From an uncultured Alphaproteobacteria bacterium (GTDB taxonomy: Bacteria > Pseudomonadota > Alphaproteobacteria > Methylaequorales > Methylaequoraceae), in contig CABYVV010000010.1 of assembly GCA_902522465.1 (NCBI GenBank), positions 1-47,751 on the forward strand: a stretch of 47,751 nucleotides of DNA. The letters are read 5' to 3'. Made by a program: the position numbers and the translations under genes. The notes beneath the pieces were generated by a model, which saw only the letters and a list, made by a program, of their open reading frames with translations, was not told where the DNA came from and did no database searches. Shown piece after piece: positions 25,840 through 35,144 of the stretch (position 1 is its first letter; each line of letters starts with the position of its first letter).

Positions 25840-27024
25840 ATGAACAAAAAAGATTTTGAAATAATAATTTGTGGTGCAGGTTTAGTGGGAATGACACTTG
25901 CTTTATTATTGTCTAAAGAGCAAATTAATGTTTTGTTGATTGATAAAAACAATAAAGATAGCTTTCTTAATCCAAGAGACGCTAGGACAACTGCTATATC
26001 CCAGGGATCTTCAAGAATTTATAAAAATCTTGGTATTTGGAACAAATTACTGAAGAATGCTCAACAAATAAATTCTATTTTAGTTTCAGAAGGTATTCAA
26101 ACTAATAATTTAGACTTTGACAATAGAAAAGTTGGTGAGGGTCCATTGGGATTTATAATTGATAATAAAATACTAAAAAAAGTATTGTTTAAAGAAATAA
26201 TAAAATCAAAATTTGTAGATTTTTCAGAAAATACAGAAGTAGTAAAAATCAACAATGCGGAAAGAAGTCTTGTGGTTAACAAAAAAAAAAAAATTAATTA
26301 TAAATTACTTTTAGCAGCTGATGGGAGATTTTCAAAGATTCGTTTTCATGCAGGAGTAAAATATTTTTATCATGACTATCATCAAAATGCTTTTGTCTTC
26401 AACATTACTCATTCAAACCCCCATAATGGAATTGCATTAGAAAGGTTCTTTTCAACAGGTCCGCTGGCATTACTTCCAATGAAAGATAAAAAGCAAAGAA
26501 AATCTTCTGTAGTCTGGACAGTTGATACAAATATTTCAAATAAAAAGTCCTTCAACCAAAATATTAAGGAAGAATTTAGTAAAAGATATAAAGAATTTTT
26601 TGGCGATATCATAAATTTTTCTAAATTTCAAAAATATCCCCTTAATGTTTTTTCTTGTTATAACTCTTGCAAAGAAAACATTATCTTCGTTGGCGATGCA
26701 TCCCAAGCTATACACCCTATTGCTGGACAAGGTTTTAATCTGGGTCTCAGAGACGCTCTCTGCATAAGCCAAATGATAACAGAATTCAAAGAATTGGGTC
26801 TAGAAGTCAACAATAAGAATTTAATGGATGCCTATGAACGTAAAAGATTTATTGATAAGACAGCCCTTGTGTCCGTAACCCACAACTTAAATAAACTTTT
26901 TTCAAACAATTCTTTTGCCATTAAACTTTTTCGAAGGTTGGGATTAAAGATATTTTCTGAATCTAATTATTTAAAAAATCAAAGTATGATTTATGCTATG
27001 GGGCTCAAAAATCTTGAGCTTTAA
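25840..27024 (+). CDS. UbiH/UbiF/COQ6-family FAD monooxygenase (ubiquinone hydroxylase)
   Basis: 394 residues. Ubiquinone-ring hydroxylase family: N-terminal FAD-binding IICGAGLVGMTLALLL (about 9-24), the central DGRFSKIR motif (about 165), and the GDASQAIHPIAGQGFNLGLRDA block (about 283-304) that completes the flavin site. Which ring carbon it hydroxylates cannot be read from sequence, as alphaproteobacteria use UbiH, UbiF, UbiL and related members in different combinations. Its 3' end overlaps the convergent DUF971 gene by 20 bases. Confidence 0.9.
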   Translation: MNKKDFEIIICGAGLVGMTLALLLSKEQINVLLIDKNNKDSFLNPRDARTTAISQGSSRIYKNLGIWNKLLKNAQQINSILVSEGIQTNNLDFDNRKVGEGPLGFIIDNKILKKVLFKEIIKSKFVDFSENTEVVKINNAERSLVVNKKKKINYKLLLAADGRFSKIRFHAGVKYFYHDYHQNAFVFNITHSNPHNGIALERFFSTGPLALLPMKDKKQRKSSVVWTVDTNISNKKSFNQNIKEEFSKRYKEFFGDIINFSKFQKYPLNVFSCYNSCKENIIFVGDASQAIHPIAGQGFNLGLRDALCISQMITEFKELGLEVNNKNLMDAYERKRFIDKTALVSVTHNLNKLFSNNSFAIKLFRRLGLKIFSESNYLKNQSMIYAMGLKNLEL

Positions 27025-27301
27025 CTCCTATTTTATAAAGATATTCCCAGCTAAAGATACCGGTGTTGTGACCGTCATCAAATACGAGTCTAATCGCATA
27101 ATTTCCCACTGACTCAATTTTATTAATTAAAACTGTACTAAAAGAATTTTTTGATTTTTCTATTTGTTTTTTGTTTTTATTTTCAGCGGATGGACTATGC
27201 TCTCTCAAAAAAGAAGACTTTAGAATTAAAAAATTATTATTACTGTATTCAATCTGAATACTTTTTTTATTATCACTTAGTTTAATTGATTTAGGTATCA
27301 T
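27005..27301 (-). CDS. DUF971 domain protein
   Basis: 98 residues. The block HSPSAE followed by I-x-SVGNYAIRLVFDDGHNTGIFSWEYLYKIG is characteristic of DUF971, related to the N-terminal domain of gamma-butyrobetaine hydroxylase. Standalone members are proposed to have roles connected to iron-sulfur proteins, but this is not settled. The middle is Lys/Asn-rich, unlike most members. It converges on and slightly overlaps ubiH. Confidence 0.85.
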   Translation of the reverse strand: MIPKSIKLSDNKKSIQIEYSNNNFLILKSSFLREHSPSAENKNKKQIEKSKNSFSTVLINKIESVGNYAIRLVFDDGHNTGIFSWEYLYKIGVKAQDF

Positions 27302-27418
27302 TTATTTTGCATGTAAGAAATATTTGTTATTTCGATATTCTAATAGTCAAATAATCCTGTTAACAGAAATTTAGTATTTTAATCTTTTGAAATAAATTAA
27401 TATCAAGGTTTAATTATT

Positions 27419-28093
27419 TCAAGACGGTGTTCCTGAGCTCGCCATCTTATTCTCGTTGATTCCCATTTGCATAAGGGAAGTCAATATTTCCAACCTTTCC
27501 GAAAGAGTCTTGGCTTCTAACAGTGCCTGTTTTTCGCTAACGTCAAAAGGGCAGCACATACTTATCATATTTACTAAGTCCTCGTCATTCGTTGTTTCAA
27601 CCATTTCCCAGTCAGCACTAATAGAAATTTTTTTTAAGAAGATTTTCATTAAAGCCTCAAAGTCTTTTCTTTTTTTTGGATTAACTAAACTTAAGGTTTC
27701 ATAGTCTTGTTTAAATTCGTCCCAACTCACCTCTGCTGACCTGAATCCATTAGTTATTTTTTTTTCTTTTTTCATTCTAAACCTACAAACCCCTTTCAGA
27801 ATCAACTCGTATCTATTATCATTGGTTTCTGAAAAAGCAGTTATCCTGCCTGCACAACCAATTTCATATAAGTTTGGGTTTTTAGTATCAGAATCACTCA
27901 AACCTCTTCCTTTAGGTTGGATCATTCCAATAATCCTGTTGTTTGCTAAAGCATGATCAAACATATGTAGATATCTATTCTCAAATAAGTTCAATGGAAG
28001 TTTAGCTTTGGGAAGCAACAAAACTCTGTTGAGGGGGAATAAGGGTATAGACTTTGGAAGCTCTTTAATATTATGTTCAAAACTGTACAACAT
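27419..28093 (-). CDS. LON substrate-binding domain protein (standalone Lon N-terminal domain)
   Basis: 224 residues, a lone Lon N-terminal (LAN/PUA-like) domain with no ATPase or protease part. The opening PKSIPLFPLNRVLLLPKAKLPL and RYLHMFDHAL blocks and the GRGLSDSD/GCAGRI region are typical. Such proteins are widespread in alphaproteobacteria and not functionally defined; they may bind unfolded protein. The 117-base gap before it holds nothing recognisable. Confidence 0.88.
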   Translation of the reverse strand: MLYSFEHNIKELPKSIPLFPLNRVLLLPKAKLPLNLFENRYLHMFDHALANNRIIGMIQPKGRGLSDSDTKNPNLYEIGCAGRITAFSETNDNRYELILKGVCRFRMKKEKKITNGFRSAEVSWDEFKQDYETLSLVNPKKRKDFEALMKIFLKKISISADWEMVETTNDEDLVNMISMCCPFDVSEKQALLEAKTLSERLEILTSLMQMGINENKMASSGTPS

Positions 28094-28155
28094 ATATATA
28101 ATATGTTTTATATTTGCAAATAATTAAAGAATTATTTATAAAAAATTCGTTTTTC

Positions 28156-28184
28156 TTGTCCAAAATGTAAAATTAAAGTATAAA
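28156..28184 (+). promoter_or_regulatory. Sigma-70-type promoter for tRNA-Gly
   Basis: TTGTCC (28156-28161) and TATAAA (28179-28184) are separated by exactly 17 bases. The -10 element lies 12 bases before the mature tRNA start, so transcription would begin only a few bases upstream of it. Confidence 0.65.
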
Positions 28185-28196
28185 ATACTCTGCTCG

Positions 28197-28271
28197 GCGG
28201 GAATAGCTCAGTGGTAGAGCATCACGTTGCCAACGTGAGGGTCGCGAGTTCGAATCTCGTTTCCCGCTCCA
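28197..28271 (+). tRNA. tRNA-Gly (anticodon GCC)
   Basis: A complete cloverleaf of 75 bases with encoded CCA. Acceptor arm GCGGGAA pairs with TTCCCGC. The D arm is GCTC/GAGC; the anticodon stem TCACG/CGTGA encloses TTGCCAA with anticodon GCC at 28229-28231. The T arm carries the TTCGAAT loop. Anticodon GCC reads GGC and GGU. No other RNA gene was found in the window. Confidence 0.97.
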
Positions 28272-28317
28272 TATCAAAAAAATTTGCCTTTCCTCTACGT
28301 TACATATATCCTAAATT

Positions 28318-28689
28318 ATGACTGAAAACCAAGTTCAATGGAATGCTGGTACCATAATATATAATTATGACGACAAAGCTGATTTTGCTTATCTACTCAT
28401 AGAAGGGGAAGTGCTTGTTAAATCAAAAAACGGTAAAAAAGTAGGCTTTATCAATAAAAATGAAATTTTTGGGGAGCAGTCTATTTTATTGGGAACAAAT
28501 AGAACAGTTACTGCAATTGCCTCAAAGAATTCATCTGCAGTCCAAATTCCAAAAGACAAATTAATAAAAGAATTCAAAGACACATCGATCTTAATCAAAG
28601 CGGTACTTCGTTCTACATACTTAAGACTAACCAATCTAGACTCAACAATTAAAAATGACTTAGATAGTCTAGAAAACTTTGATAAGTAA
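28318..28689 (+). CDS. Small cyclic-nucleotide-binding-domain protein
   Basis: 123 residues covering one cNMP-binding-type beta barrel: GTIIYNYDDKADFAYLLIEGEVLV, then GEQSILLGTNRTVTAIA at the phosphate-binding-cassette position, with Gly-Glu and a following Arg. No helix-turn-helix or other effector domain follows, so it is not a CRP/FNR regulator by itself. Similar standalone or short proteins occur in alphaproteobacteria without a known function. Whether it binds cAMP cannot be told from sequence. Preceded by tRNA-Gly, from which it could be co-transcribed. Confidence 0.75.
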   Translation: MTENQVQWNAGTIIYNYDDKADFAYLLIEGEVLVKSKNGKKVGFINKNEIFGEQSILLGTNRTVTAIASKNSSAVQIPKDKLIKEFKDTSILIKAVLRSTYLRLTNLDSTIKNDLDSLENFDK

Positions 28690-28735
28690 TTTCTCGAAAA
28701 TTATAAATAAAAAGACAAAGTTTAAAAAATTAAAG

Positions 28736-28759
28736 TATTGTATTATTAATTATACAATA
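28736..28759. terminator. Weak A/T-rich hairpin after the cNMP-domain gene
   Basis: TATTGTAT (28736-28743) is inverted as ATACAATA (28752-28759) around an eight-base loop, and a short T run follows a few bases later. The stem is nearly all A/T, so a terminator role is only suggested by its position 47 bases after the upstream stop. Confidence 0.3.
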
Positions 28760-28812
28760 TATTAATATTTTTGTGGAAAAAAAATATATTGTATATAAGC
28801 AGGATTATAAAA

Positions 28813-29463
28813 ATGAATGATTTATCAAAGATATCTTTTGCAAAAGCTCAATCAATTTTAAAAAAATTTAGGTATAAGCCAAGATCTGAATGGTCAGGTG
28901 ATGAAAGAACTCTTTTTAGACTTTGCAATTTCGCTGTTTTATCAAAAAAAAGATTGAATAATATTCTTCTATCATTGCAAAGCCTATCAAAACTAAGTGA
29001 TAAAAGTCATTACAAGTATAATGAGCTAGACATCAAATTAATTAAGGAGCTGATAATGGAAAATTTAGAAATCTGTTTTGATAAATTTAATCAAAAGATA
29101 AATGTTATCAAGGAGTCAGACGTTGAAATGATTCAAGATCACCTAAAAAAAATTAAAGATGAAAACCTTAGATTAGTAGGAGAAATAAAACGCCTAAATT
29201 TTATAATAGAAAATTACATCAATGAAAAAGATATGAATGATATTGAGGAAGTAAAAGAAATATTGAATAAGAAAGTAGAAATTCAAAGTAAAGATTTGGG
29301 GAAGAAAAAAAAAATAAAGGAGAAACTAGATTTTAACAAAAAAAATATACAAAAATTTTTAAAGAAATGGAATGAGGGGTATACAACATTTGAAATTACA
29401 GAAAACTATAAAAGAATAGGGGTGGACATGCGTAATACAAAGAAGAAAAGGTTCAAACTTTAA
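28813..29463 (+). CDS. Unrecognised Lys-rich coiled-coil protein
   Basis: 216 residues from ATG 28813, which has AGGA at suitable distance; an upstream TTG at 28771 would add 14 residues with no support. I do not recognise a family. The N-terminal 45 residues include SGDERTLFRLCNFAVLSKKR, which may be a small helical domain. Residues about 95-175 are strongly charged and heptad-like, suggesting a coiled coil. The basic C-terminal part (FLKKWNEGYTTFEITENYKR) could contact nucleic acid. No signal peptide or membrane segment is seen. It lies alone between the cNMP-domain gene and convergent secB. Confidence 0.65.
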   Translation: MNDLSKISFAKAQSILKKFRYKPRSEWSGDERTLFRLCNFAVLSKKRLNNILLSLQSLSKLSDKSHYKYNELDIKLIKELIMENLEICFDKFNQKINVIKESDVEMIQDHLKKIKDENLRLVGEIKRLNFIIENYINEKDMNDIEEVKEILNKKVEIQSKDLGKKKKIKEKLDFNKKNIQKFLKKWNEGYTTFEITENYKRIGVDMRNTKKKRFKL

Positions 29464-29499
29464 TAAATCAAGATCTTAAAACCATAAAATTTAAAGAAA

Positions 29500-29967
29500 C
29501 TATTTTTTTAGTTTTTTTTCATACATACCTACAAAGTCTAATGGTGCAATCATCAAAGGTGGAAATCCTGCTTCTCTTGTGCAGTTGGCTATTATTGCTC
29601 TAAGAAAAGGAAAAAGAAATTTAGGGCACTCAATTAGCAGTATTTTTTCTAAAATATCACTTTCAGCATTTTCTATGGTAAAGATCCCACTGTATACTCC
29701 TTCAACCAGGAATAATATTTTTTCTTCGGATTTTGTCTCACATTTTATTGTGAGCTCTACTTCATGAACGTTCTGGCCGTGATCTGCAAGTGATCTTGAT
29801 TTAACGTCGGCATCAATGCTAAATGACGGATTTCCTTTAATATTCCTCAATGAGTCTGGAGCTTGAGGGTTTTCAAACGACAGATCTTTAAGAAATTGGG
29901 CGTTAATTAAAAACTTAAGGTTGTTATTATTAGAATTTGAGTTTGAATTTTTTTTTTTTTCGGCCAT
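29500..29967 (-). CDS. secB: Protein-export chaperone SecB
   Basis: 155 residues, normal SecB size. Tetrameric cytosolic chaperone that holds precursors unfolded and passes them to SecA. The block FLKDLSFENPQAP, the VHEVELTI strand, and the C-terminal CPKFLFPFLRAIIANCTREAGFPP block (which lies on the SecA-facing surface) are all present, with a Lys-rich C-terminal tail. An Asn/Ser run near the N-terminus is low-complexity. Divergent from the Tim44-like gene, a common alphaproteobacterial arrangement. It may help the large exoproteins of this window, but that is inference. Confidence 0.97.
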   Translation of the reverse strand: MAEKKKNSNSNSNNNNLKFLINAQFLKDLSFENPQAPDSLRNIKGNPSFSIDADVKSRSLADHGQNVHEVELTIKCETKSEEKILFLVEGVYSGIFTIENAESDILEKILLIECPKFLFPFLRAIIANCTREAGFPPLMIAPLDFVGMYEKKLKK

Positions 29968-30049
29968 ATTTAAAGTTACTTTTTAATAAGAAATAATTAT
30001 AATACAAAAAAATGTTTTACCAATCCAAAAATAATTATTAAGTAGATTC

Positions 30050-30721
30050 ATGAATAATCTTCCATACATTGATATCTTGATTTTAGCCATGATTGCTGTT
30101 TTTATAATAAATAGGCTAAAAAACACCCTAGGTAAGAAAACAGGTAATGAATCTGATATTGTAGAAAAATTTACCCAAAAAAAATCCTCCTTCAAAGAAT
30201 CTGAACCAGATTCAGTTTCTAGTAAATCTAATGAAATTGGACAACAATCAATGCATAAAGACAAACGAATCAATTCTTCGCTAAATGAAATATTAAAGAT
30301 CAATAATGATTTTGATATTTCAGAGTTTCTTGATGGTGCAAAAAAAGCTTTTGAATATATATTAAGTCAATATTCAAAAAATGACCTAAAGTCTCTAGAA
30401 AAACTTCTTTCAAAGACAATACTGAAAGTTTTCCAAGATCAAACCAAAATTAGAGAAAAAAATTCAGAATCTTTAGAGATTACAGTTATAAGTGTTAAAG
30501 ACCCAGAAATACTTGATGTAAAAATTGAAAAAAAAACCATTGCTCTTATTGTTCTTTCTTTTGATTCCGAACAAGTACAAATAACAAAAGACAAAAAAGG
30601 AAGTATCATTGACGGAGATCCCAATCAAATACTCTCAATAAAAGAAAATTGGACATTTTCAAAAAATCTTAAATCTAGAGACCCTAATTGGATGCTGGAA
30701 AAAATTGAAGAAAGTAATTAA
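30050..30721 (+). CDS. Tim44-like domain protein (TimA-like)
   Basis: 223 residues. One N-terminal membrane helix (about 5-22), a hydrophilic Ser/Lys-rich linker, then a Tim44-like domain (about 95-223) with FLDGAKKAFEYIL and the C-terminal ENWTFSKNLKSRDPNWML block (family signature WTFxR-type with DPNW). It is the bacterial relative of mitochondrial Tim44; alphaproteobacterial members are inner-membrane proteins facing the cytosol, of unsettled role. It overlaps mltA by 17 bases and starts the mltA-smr operon. Confidence 0.88.
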   Translation: MNNLPYIDILILAMIAVFIINRLKNTLGKKTGNESDIVEKFTQKKSSFKESEPDSVSSKSNEIGQQSMHKDKRINSSLNEILKINNDFDISEFLDGAKKAFEYILSQYSKNDLKSLEKLLSKTILKVFQDQTKIREKNSESLEITVISVKDPEILDVKIEKKTIALIVLSFDSEQVQITKDKKGSIIDGDPNQILSIKENWTFSKNLKSRDPNWMLEKIEESN

Positions 30722-31733
30722 TAATAATTTTATCTTTTTTTTTTCCTTATTTTGTTCAATAAACTTCACTTCTGCTGGAGAAACCCCTCTTTTAGCGTTC
30801 AATGATATACAAAAAGAAACTTTAAAGGATTTTAAAGCAGAATTGGAGGTAATATGCAGTTCAGAGTATTTTTTCAAAAATCTAAAAAACCATTCGACAT
30901 ATCCGAAGTTTGGGACAGAAGAAAACTGGAAACGAAAATGTAGTAAATTGAAAAGCACAACTAAGCAGGAAGAATTAGCTACTTTTTTTCAAAAGAATTT
31001 TAGACCTTATACACAGCCATCTAATTCTGGACTTTTAACAGGGTATTATGAACCAACAATTAATGTCTCACGAACTAAGAATAAAGTATTTAAGTATCCG
31101 ATTTTAAGAAATAAAAAATATTACTACGGCAAAGCTAGAAATGAAATTGAAGCAACTTTCAATAATGAAGATGTTCTTCTTTGGACTGATGATAAGGTTA
31201 ATCTTTTTTTTTTACATATCCAAGGCTCTGGATTAGGAAAATTTAAAAACAAAAAATTAACAAAAATTGTATATGACGGCAACAATAAGTTGAATTATAC
31301 CTCCATTGGGAAATACCTCATTAAAAAAAAATTTATTAGAAAAAAGGATGTTAATTTATTTACTATAAAGAATTGGTTAAGAAAAAATAAAGACCTTTCA
31401 GAGGAAGTTATGAACGTAAATAAGAGATTTATATTTTTTAAAGAAAGTTTTCAAGATACCAGAAAATTTCCAAGCGGGGCAATGGGGTTGCCTTTAACAC
31501 CAGACAAGAGTATTGCAGTAGATAACAAAATTTACCCTATCGGAATACCTTTTTTGATTGAATTCCTAAATCAAGAACCCTCTAAACTTGCTGTTTCACT
31601 TGATACAGGAGCTGCAATAAAAGGAAAAAACAGAGCAGACCTTTTTACAGGAAGAGGCATATCAGCAGAAAAAAAAGCCGGAGTTATGAAGAAAAAAATT
31701 TATCTCCATCCATTAATACCATATATTGACTAA
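30705..31733 (+). CDS. mltA: Membrane-bound-type lytic murein transglycosylase A
   Basis: 342 residues: signal peptide (about 1-24, ending TSAGE), then the MltA barrel domain with GLLTGYYEPTINVS and a 3D domain near the C-terminus. The block AVSLDTGAAIKGKNRADLFTGRG contains the family's conserved Asp residues, including the presumed catalytic one. It cleaves peptidoglycan to form 1,6-anhydro ends. A Cys near residue 17 does not sit in a good lipobox, so the protein is probably periplasmic rather than lipid-anchored. Confidence 0.93.
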   Translation: MKKVINNNFIFFFSLFCSINFTSAGETPLLAFNDIQKETLKDFKAELEVICSSEYFFKNLKNHSTYPKFGTEENWKRKCSKLKSTTKQEELATFFQKNFRPYTQPSNSGLLTGYYEPTINVSRTKNKVFKYPILRNKKYYYGKARNEIEATFNNEDVLLWTDDKVNLFFLHIQGSGLGKFKNKKLTKIVYDGNNKLNYTSIGKYLIKKKFIRKKDVNLFTIKNWLRKNKDLSEEVMNVNKRFIFFKESFQDTRKFPSGAMGLPLTPDKSIAVDNKIYPIGIPFLIEFLNQEPSKLAVSLDTGAAIKGKNRADLFTGRGISAEKKAGVMKKKIYLHPLIPYID

Positions 31734-32267
31734 ATGATGAGTAATGATTGGGAAAGCTTTAAAAAATCTGTAAAACCAATTAAAAAACCTCACAATATCA
31801 AATCTGTAAGAAAAAAAAATGCAAAATCCTTTGAAGGAAATACAACCACTGAAAATCCAATTAATGAAAATGATCTGCAAGATATTGAGATTCAAGTCTC
31901 AAAAGATTGGGGATTTCTTGAAAAAAACACCCATAAAAAAATCCTAAAAGGAGACATAAAAATAATGTCCAGGCTTGATCTACATGGTCAAAATGTAAGA
32001 GATTCGAAAAGACTCGTGTTAAGATTTATTAATTCAAACTTTTACAAAAGACAAAGATTACTTTTGTTAATCACAGGGAAAGGGCAAAAACTTTCGGTTG
32101 AAGATGGATGGAAGAGTATTGGAATATTAAAAACAATCATTCCAACTTGGCTAAGATCAAAAGCCTTAAATGACAAAGTCTTATGGTTCGATTATGCTCC
32201 ACCGAAAAAAGGGGGAGATGGCGCTTATCTTATTTATCTAAGAAAATCAGAGGATAAACCTGGTTAA
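31734..32267 (+). CDS. Smr domain protein
   Basis: 177 residues. A basic N-terminal tail precedes a C-terminal Smr domain (about 80-175) with the signature [21 protein letters not shown] and [11 protein letters not shown]. Smr domains are nucleases or nucleic-acid-binding units related to the MutS2 C-terminus. ATG directly follows the mltA stop, so the genes are coupled; a second ATG follows at once. The 3' end overlaps convergent hslU by 21 bases. Confidence 0.92.
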   Translation: MMSNDWESFKKSVKPIKKPHNIKSVRKKNAKSFEGNTTTENPINENDLQDIEIQVSKDWGFLEKNTHKKILKGDIKIMSRLDLHGQNVRDSKRLVLRFINSNFYKRQRLLLLITGKGQKLSVEDGWKSIGILKTIIPTWLRSKALNDKVLWFDYAPPKKGGDGAYLIYLRKSEDKPG

Positions 32268-33557
32268 GTCAGTATCTTTATATATATCTCCAATTTGTTT
32301 TTTTACATATTTTTCATCAATCTCAATTTGGCTAGACTTTTTATCTGACGCGTTAAAACTAATTTCTTCTAGTATTTTCTCAAGTATTGTATGAAGTCTT
32401 CGAGCACCAATGTTTTCAACTTCTTCATTAACCTTGGTTGCTATCAAAGCTATTTCAGATATTGATTCTTCAGAAAAATTTAACTTTACTCCTTCCGTAG
32501 CGATTAATTCAACATACTGCTTAATCAAATTATTTTCTGGTTCTTTTAAAATCCTTATAAAATCTTCTTTATTTAAGGCTGTTAACTCTACTCTATTGGG
32601 AAGTCTACCTTGTAATTCTGGCAATAGGTCTGAGGGCTTTGCAACATGAAATGCTCCCGAAGCAATGAATAGTATATGATCTGTTTTTATTGACCCATAC
32701 TTTGTGGAAACAGTAGACCCTTCAATGAGTGGAAGCAGGTCCCTTTGCACTCCTTCTCGACTAACCTCGCCTGATGTTCCAGTATTTTTTCCACATATCT
32801 TGTCTATTTCATCTATAAATACAATACCGTCTCCTTCAACATTAGCAATGGACCTTTTAATTAAATTATCATTATCAATAAGTTTTTCAGATTCTTCATC
32901 TATTAAGATCTCATGTGACTCTTTAACTGATAGTTTTCGTTTCTCTTTTTTCTGACCAAAGCCTTTTCCAAACAATTCTCCTAAATTTATCATGCCCATT
33001 GATCCTCCTGGCATTCCAGGGATTTCCATAGATTTTAAGGGTGAGGAAGTTTTAGATGATAGTTCTATTTCAATCTCTTGATTGTCTAATTGACCTTCTC
33101 TGAGCATTTTTTTATATTTTTCTTTAGTTTGATTAGTTGCAGATGAGCCAACTAGTGCCTCAATCACTCTTTTTTCTGCGTTCACTTCTGCCCTTGCCTT
33201 GATTTCATTTTTTAAGTTTTCTCTATTGTTATTAATCGAGACTTCAAGTAAATCTCTAATAATTTGCTCAACATCTCTTCCAACATATCCAACCTCAGTA
33301 AATTTCGTCGCCTCTACTTTAATAAAGGGGGCATCTGCAAGTTTAGCCAACCTTCTTGCAATTTCTGTTTTTCCAACTCCGGTCGGCCCAATCATGAGTA
33401 TATTTTTGGGTAAAACCTCGTCTTTTAATGCGCCCTTGATCTGTTGTCTTCTCCATCTATTTCTTAAAGCAATGGCAACTGCTCTTTTTGCTGTTTTTTG
33501 GCCAACTATAAATCTATCTAGTTCGGACACTATTTCTCTAGGTGTAAATGAAGTCAT
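32247..33557 (-). CDS. hslU: HslUV protease ATPase subunit HslU
   Basis: 436 residues. AAA+ unfoldase that feeds substrates to HslV. Walker A GPTGVGKT at about 57-64 and Walker [12 protein letters not shown] with the inserted I domain between them. The C-terminal DTDLTRFIL tail inserts into HslV to activate it. Overlaps hslV by four bases. Confidence 0.97.
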   Translation of the reverse strand: MTSFTPREIVSELDRFIVGQKTAKRAVAIALRNRWRRQQIKGALKDEVLPKNILMIGPTGVGKTEIARRLAKLADAPFIKVEATKFTEVGYVGRDVEQIIRDLLEVSINNNRENLKNEIKARAEVNAEKRVIEALVGSSATNQTKEKYKKMLREGQLDNQEIEIELSSKTSSPLKSMEIPGMPGGSMGMINLGELFGKGFGQKKEKRKLSVKESHEILIDEESEKLIDNDNLIKRSIANVEGDGIVFIDEIDKICGKNTGTSGEVSREGVQRDLLPLIEGSTVSTKYGSIKTDHILFIASGAFHVAKPSDLLPELQGRLPNRVELTALNKEDFIRILKEPENNLIKQYVELIATEGVKLNFSEESISEIALIATKVNEEVENIGARRLHTILEKILEEISFNASDKKSSQIEIDEKYVKKQIGDIYKDTDLTRFIL

Positions 33558-34096
33558 TTTATCTTTTCAATTAATATGTTGTTGTTTGTGTAAATGCAAA
33601 GTTCTGAAGCAATTTCCAGACTTTTAGTTGCTATTTCTTCAGGTTTAAGTTTTGTATCAAACATTGCTCTAGCTGCGGCTAATGCAAAATTACCACCAGA
33701 ACCAATTGCCATTAAACCATCTTTTGGTTCTAATACGTCTCCAGTACCACTTAAAATAAGGCTGACATCCTTATCAGCCACAAGCATCATCGCTTCTAAT
33801 CTTCTTAAGTATCTGTCAGTTCTCCAATCTTTGGCTAACTCTACACATGATCTCATCAAATTATTTGAATATTTCTCAAGTTTGGATTCTAATCTTTCGA
33901 AAAGTGAGAATGCATCAGCTGTCGCCCCTGCAAAACCAGTTATTACTCTTCCTCCTGCCAATGATCTAACTTTCCTAGCATTTGCTTTCATAACTGTATC
34001 ACCAAGGGTTACTTGTCCGTCTGCAGCAATAACCACTTCTTTACCTTTTCTAACTGAAACTACAGTCGTTCCATGCCATTTTTCTGGTGTTTTCAT
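33554..34096 (-). CDS. hslV: HslUV protease peptidase subunit HslV
   Basis: 180 residues. Threonine peptidase of the proteasome-like HslVU complex. After a nine-residue propeptide (MKTPEKWHG), the Thr-Thr at 10-11 supplies the mature catalytic N-terminal threonine; [12 protein letters not shown] follows. Divergent from hisB across 81 bases. I could not identify a clear heat-shock promoter in that gap. Confidence 0.97.
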   Translation of the reverse strand: MKTPEKWHGTTVVSVRKGKEVVIAADGQVTLGDTVMKANARKVRSLAGGRVITGFAGATADAFSLFERLESKLEKYSNNLMRSCVELAKDWRTDRYLRRLEAMMLVADKDVSLILSGTGDVLEPKDGLMAIGSGGNFALAAARAMFDTKLKPEEIATKSLEIASELCIYTNNNILIEKIK

Positions 34097-34177
34097 TTGA
34101 ACCCTTAATTTGTTGCCTATTTGCTAAATTAAATAATAATCTATATATTTTAGAATAATTATCCAGTAAATTTACCT

Positions 34178-34765
34178 ATGAGAAAATATTCTGTAAATAG
34201 AAAAACCAAAGAAACTGATATTAAAGTAGATGTCAACTTAGATGGAAGAGGAAAAAGTGACATCAATACAGGCATTGGTTTTTTAGACCACATGATTGAT
34301 CAAATATCTAAACATAGTTTAATAGATATAATTATTCATGCTAAGGGAGATCTTCATGTTGATTATCATCACACGACTGAGGATTCTGCACTTGCTCTAG
34401 GTAACGCTTTTTCAAGTGCGCTAGGCGACAGGAAAGGAATTGTTAGATTTGGTCAAGCCCTTTCCGCAATGGACGAAACACTTTCTAGGGTGGTTGTGGA
34501 TTGTTCAAACAGACCATTTCTAGTTTGGAAGGTAAATTTAACTATTCCTCAGTTAGGAGAGATGGATACAGAGTTGTTTAAAGAATGGTTTCAGTCTTTT
34601 TCACAAAGCGCAGGTATTACTTTGCACGTTGAAAATCTTTACGGAGAGAACAATCATCACATTATAGAGTCTTGTTTCAAGGGATTAGCACGAGCTCTAC
34701 GACAAGCTATATCAATAGACACTAGAAGAAATGATGAAATTCCTTCGACTAAGGGCAAACTATGA
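34178..34765 (+). CDS. hisB: Imidazoleglycerol-phosphate dehydratase
   Basis: 195 residues, the monofunctional form without the HAD phosphatase domain. The metal-binding motifs [27 protein letters not shown] and [20 protein letters not shown] are intact. First gene of the his cluster hisB-DUF2628-hisH-hisA-hisF-hisE. The other histidine genes (hisG, hisC, hisD and others) are not in the window. Confidence 0.97.
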   Translation: MRKYSVNRKTKETDIKVDVNLDGRGKSDINTGIGFLDHMIDQISKHSLIDIIIHAKGDLHVDYHHTTEDSALALGNAFSSALGDRKGIVRFGQALSAMDETLSRVVVDCSNRPFLVWKVNLTIPQLGEMDTELFKEWFQSFSQSAGITLHVENLYGENNHHIIESCFKGLARALRQAISIDTRRNDEIPSTKGKL

Positions 34766-34781
34766 TAGGGAGTTTCTTAAA

Positions 34782-35144
34782 ATGTTTACTTATTGTGTAT
34801 TAAGAAATAACAATGATAAAAATGACTATGAAATTGTTGAAACTGGATTCTCATTTCTAGCATTTGTATTTGGTCCAGCTTGGGGACTTTTTAAAAAATT
34901 ATGGTTTTTTAGTTCAATTGGATTTTTAATTCTTTTTATATCTAAATTTATGTTATTCGAAGCAAATAATAATTATCTATTTTTAATTTTTTCTTCAGGT
35001 TCTAGCTTTTTTTGGGGGTTTTTTGCAAGAGACTTATACATTCAAAAGTTAATACATAATAATTTTTCCCCAATAAAACACATTAACGCAAAAACAAAAG
35101 AAAATGCGCTAATTAAATACTTATCTGAAGAAAAAGATGAATAA
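34782..35144 (+). CDS. DUF2628 small membrane protein in the his operon
   Basis: 120 residues from ATG 34782, which follows an AGGGAG-containing leader; the frame is open further upstream into hisB but that extension is unlikely. The block ETGFSFLAFVFGPAWGLFKKLW is the DUF2628 signature. Two or three membrane segments span about residues 25-85, followed by a charged tail. This gene is regularly found between hisB and hisH in alphaproteobacteria; its role is not known. Overlaps hisH by eight bases. Confidence 0.85.
   Translation: MFTYCVLRNNNDKNDYEIVETGFSFLAFVFGPAWGLFKKLWFFSSIGFLILFISKFMLFEANNNYLFLIFSSGSSFFWGFFARDLYIQKLIHNNFSPIKHINAKTKENALIKYLSEEKDE

Noticed and set aside
34097-34177. Heat-shock (RpoH-type) promoter upstream of hslV
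   Set aside because: No convincing -35/-10 pair was found in the hslV-hisB gap on the minus strand.
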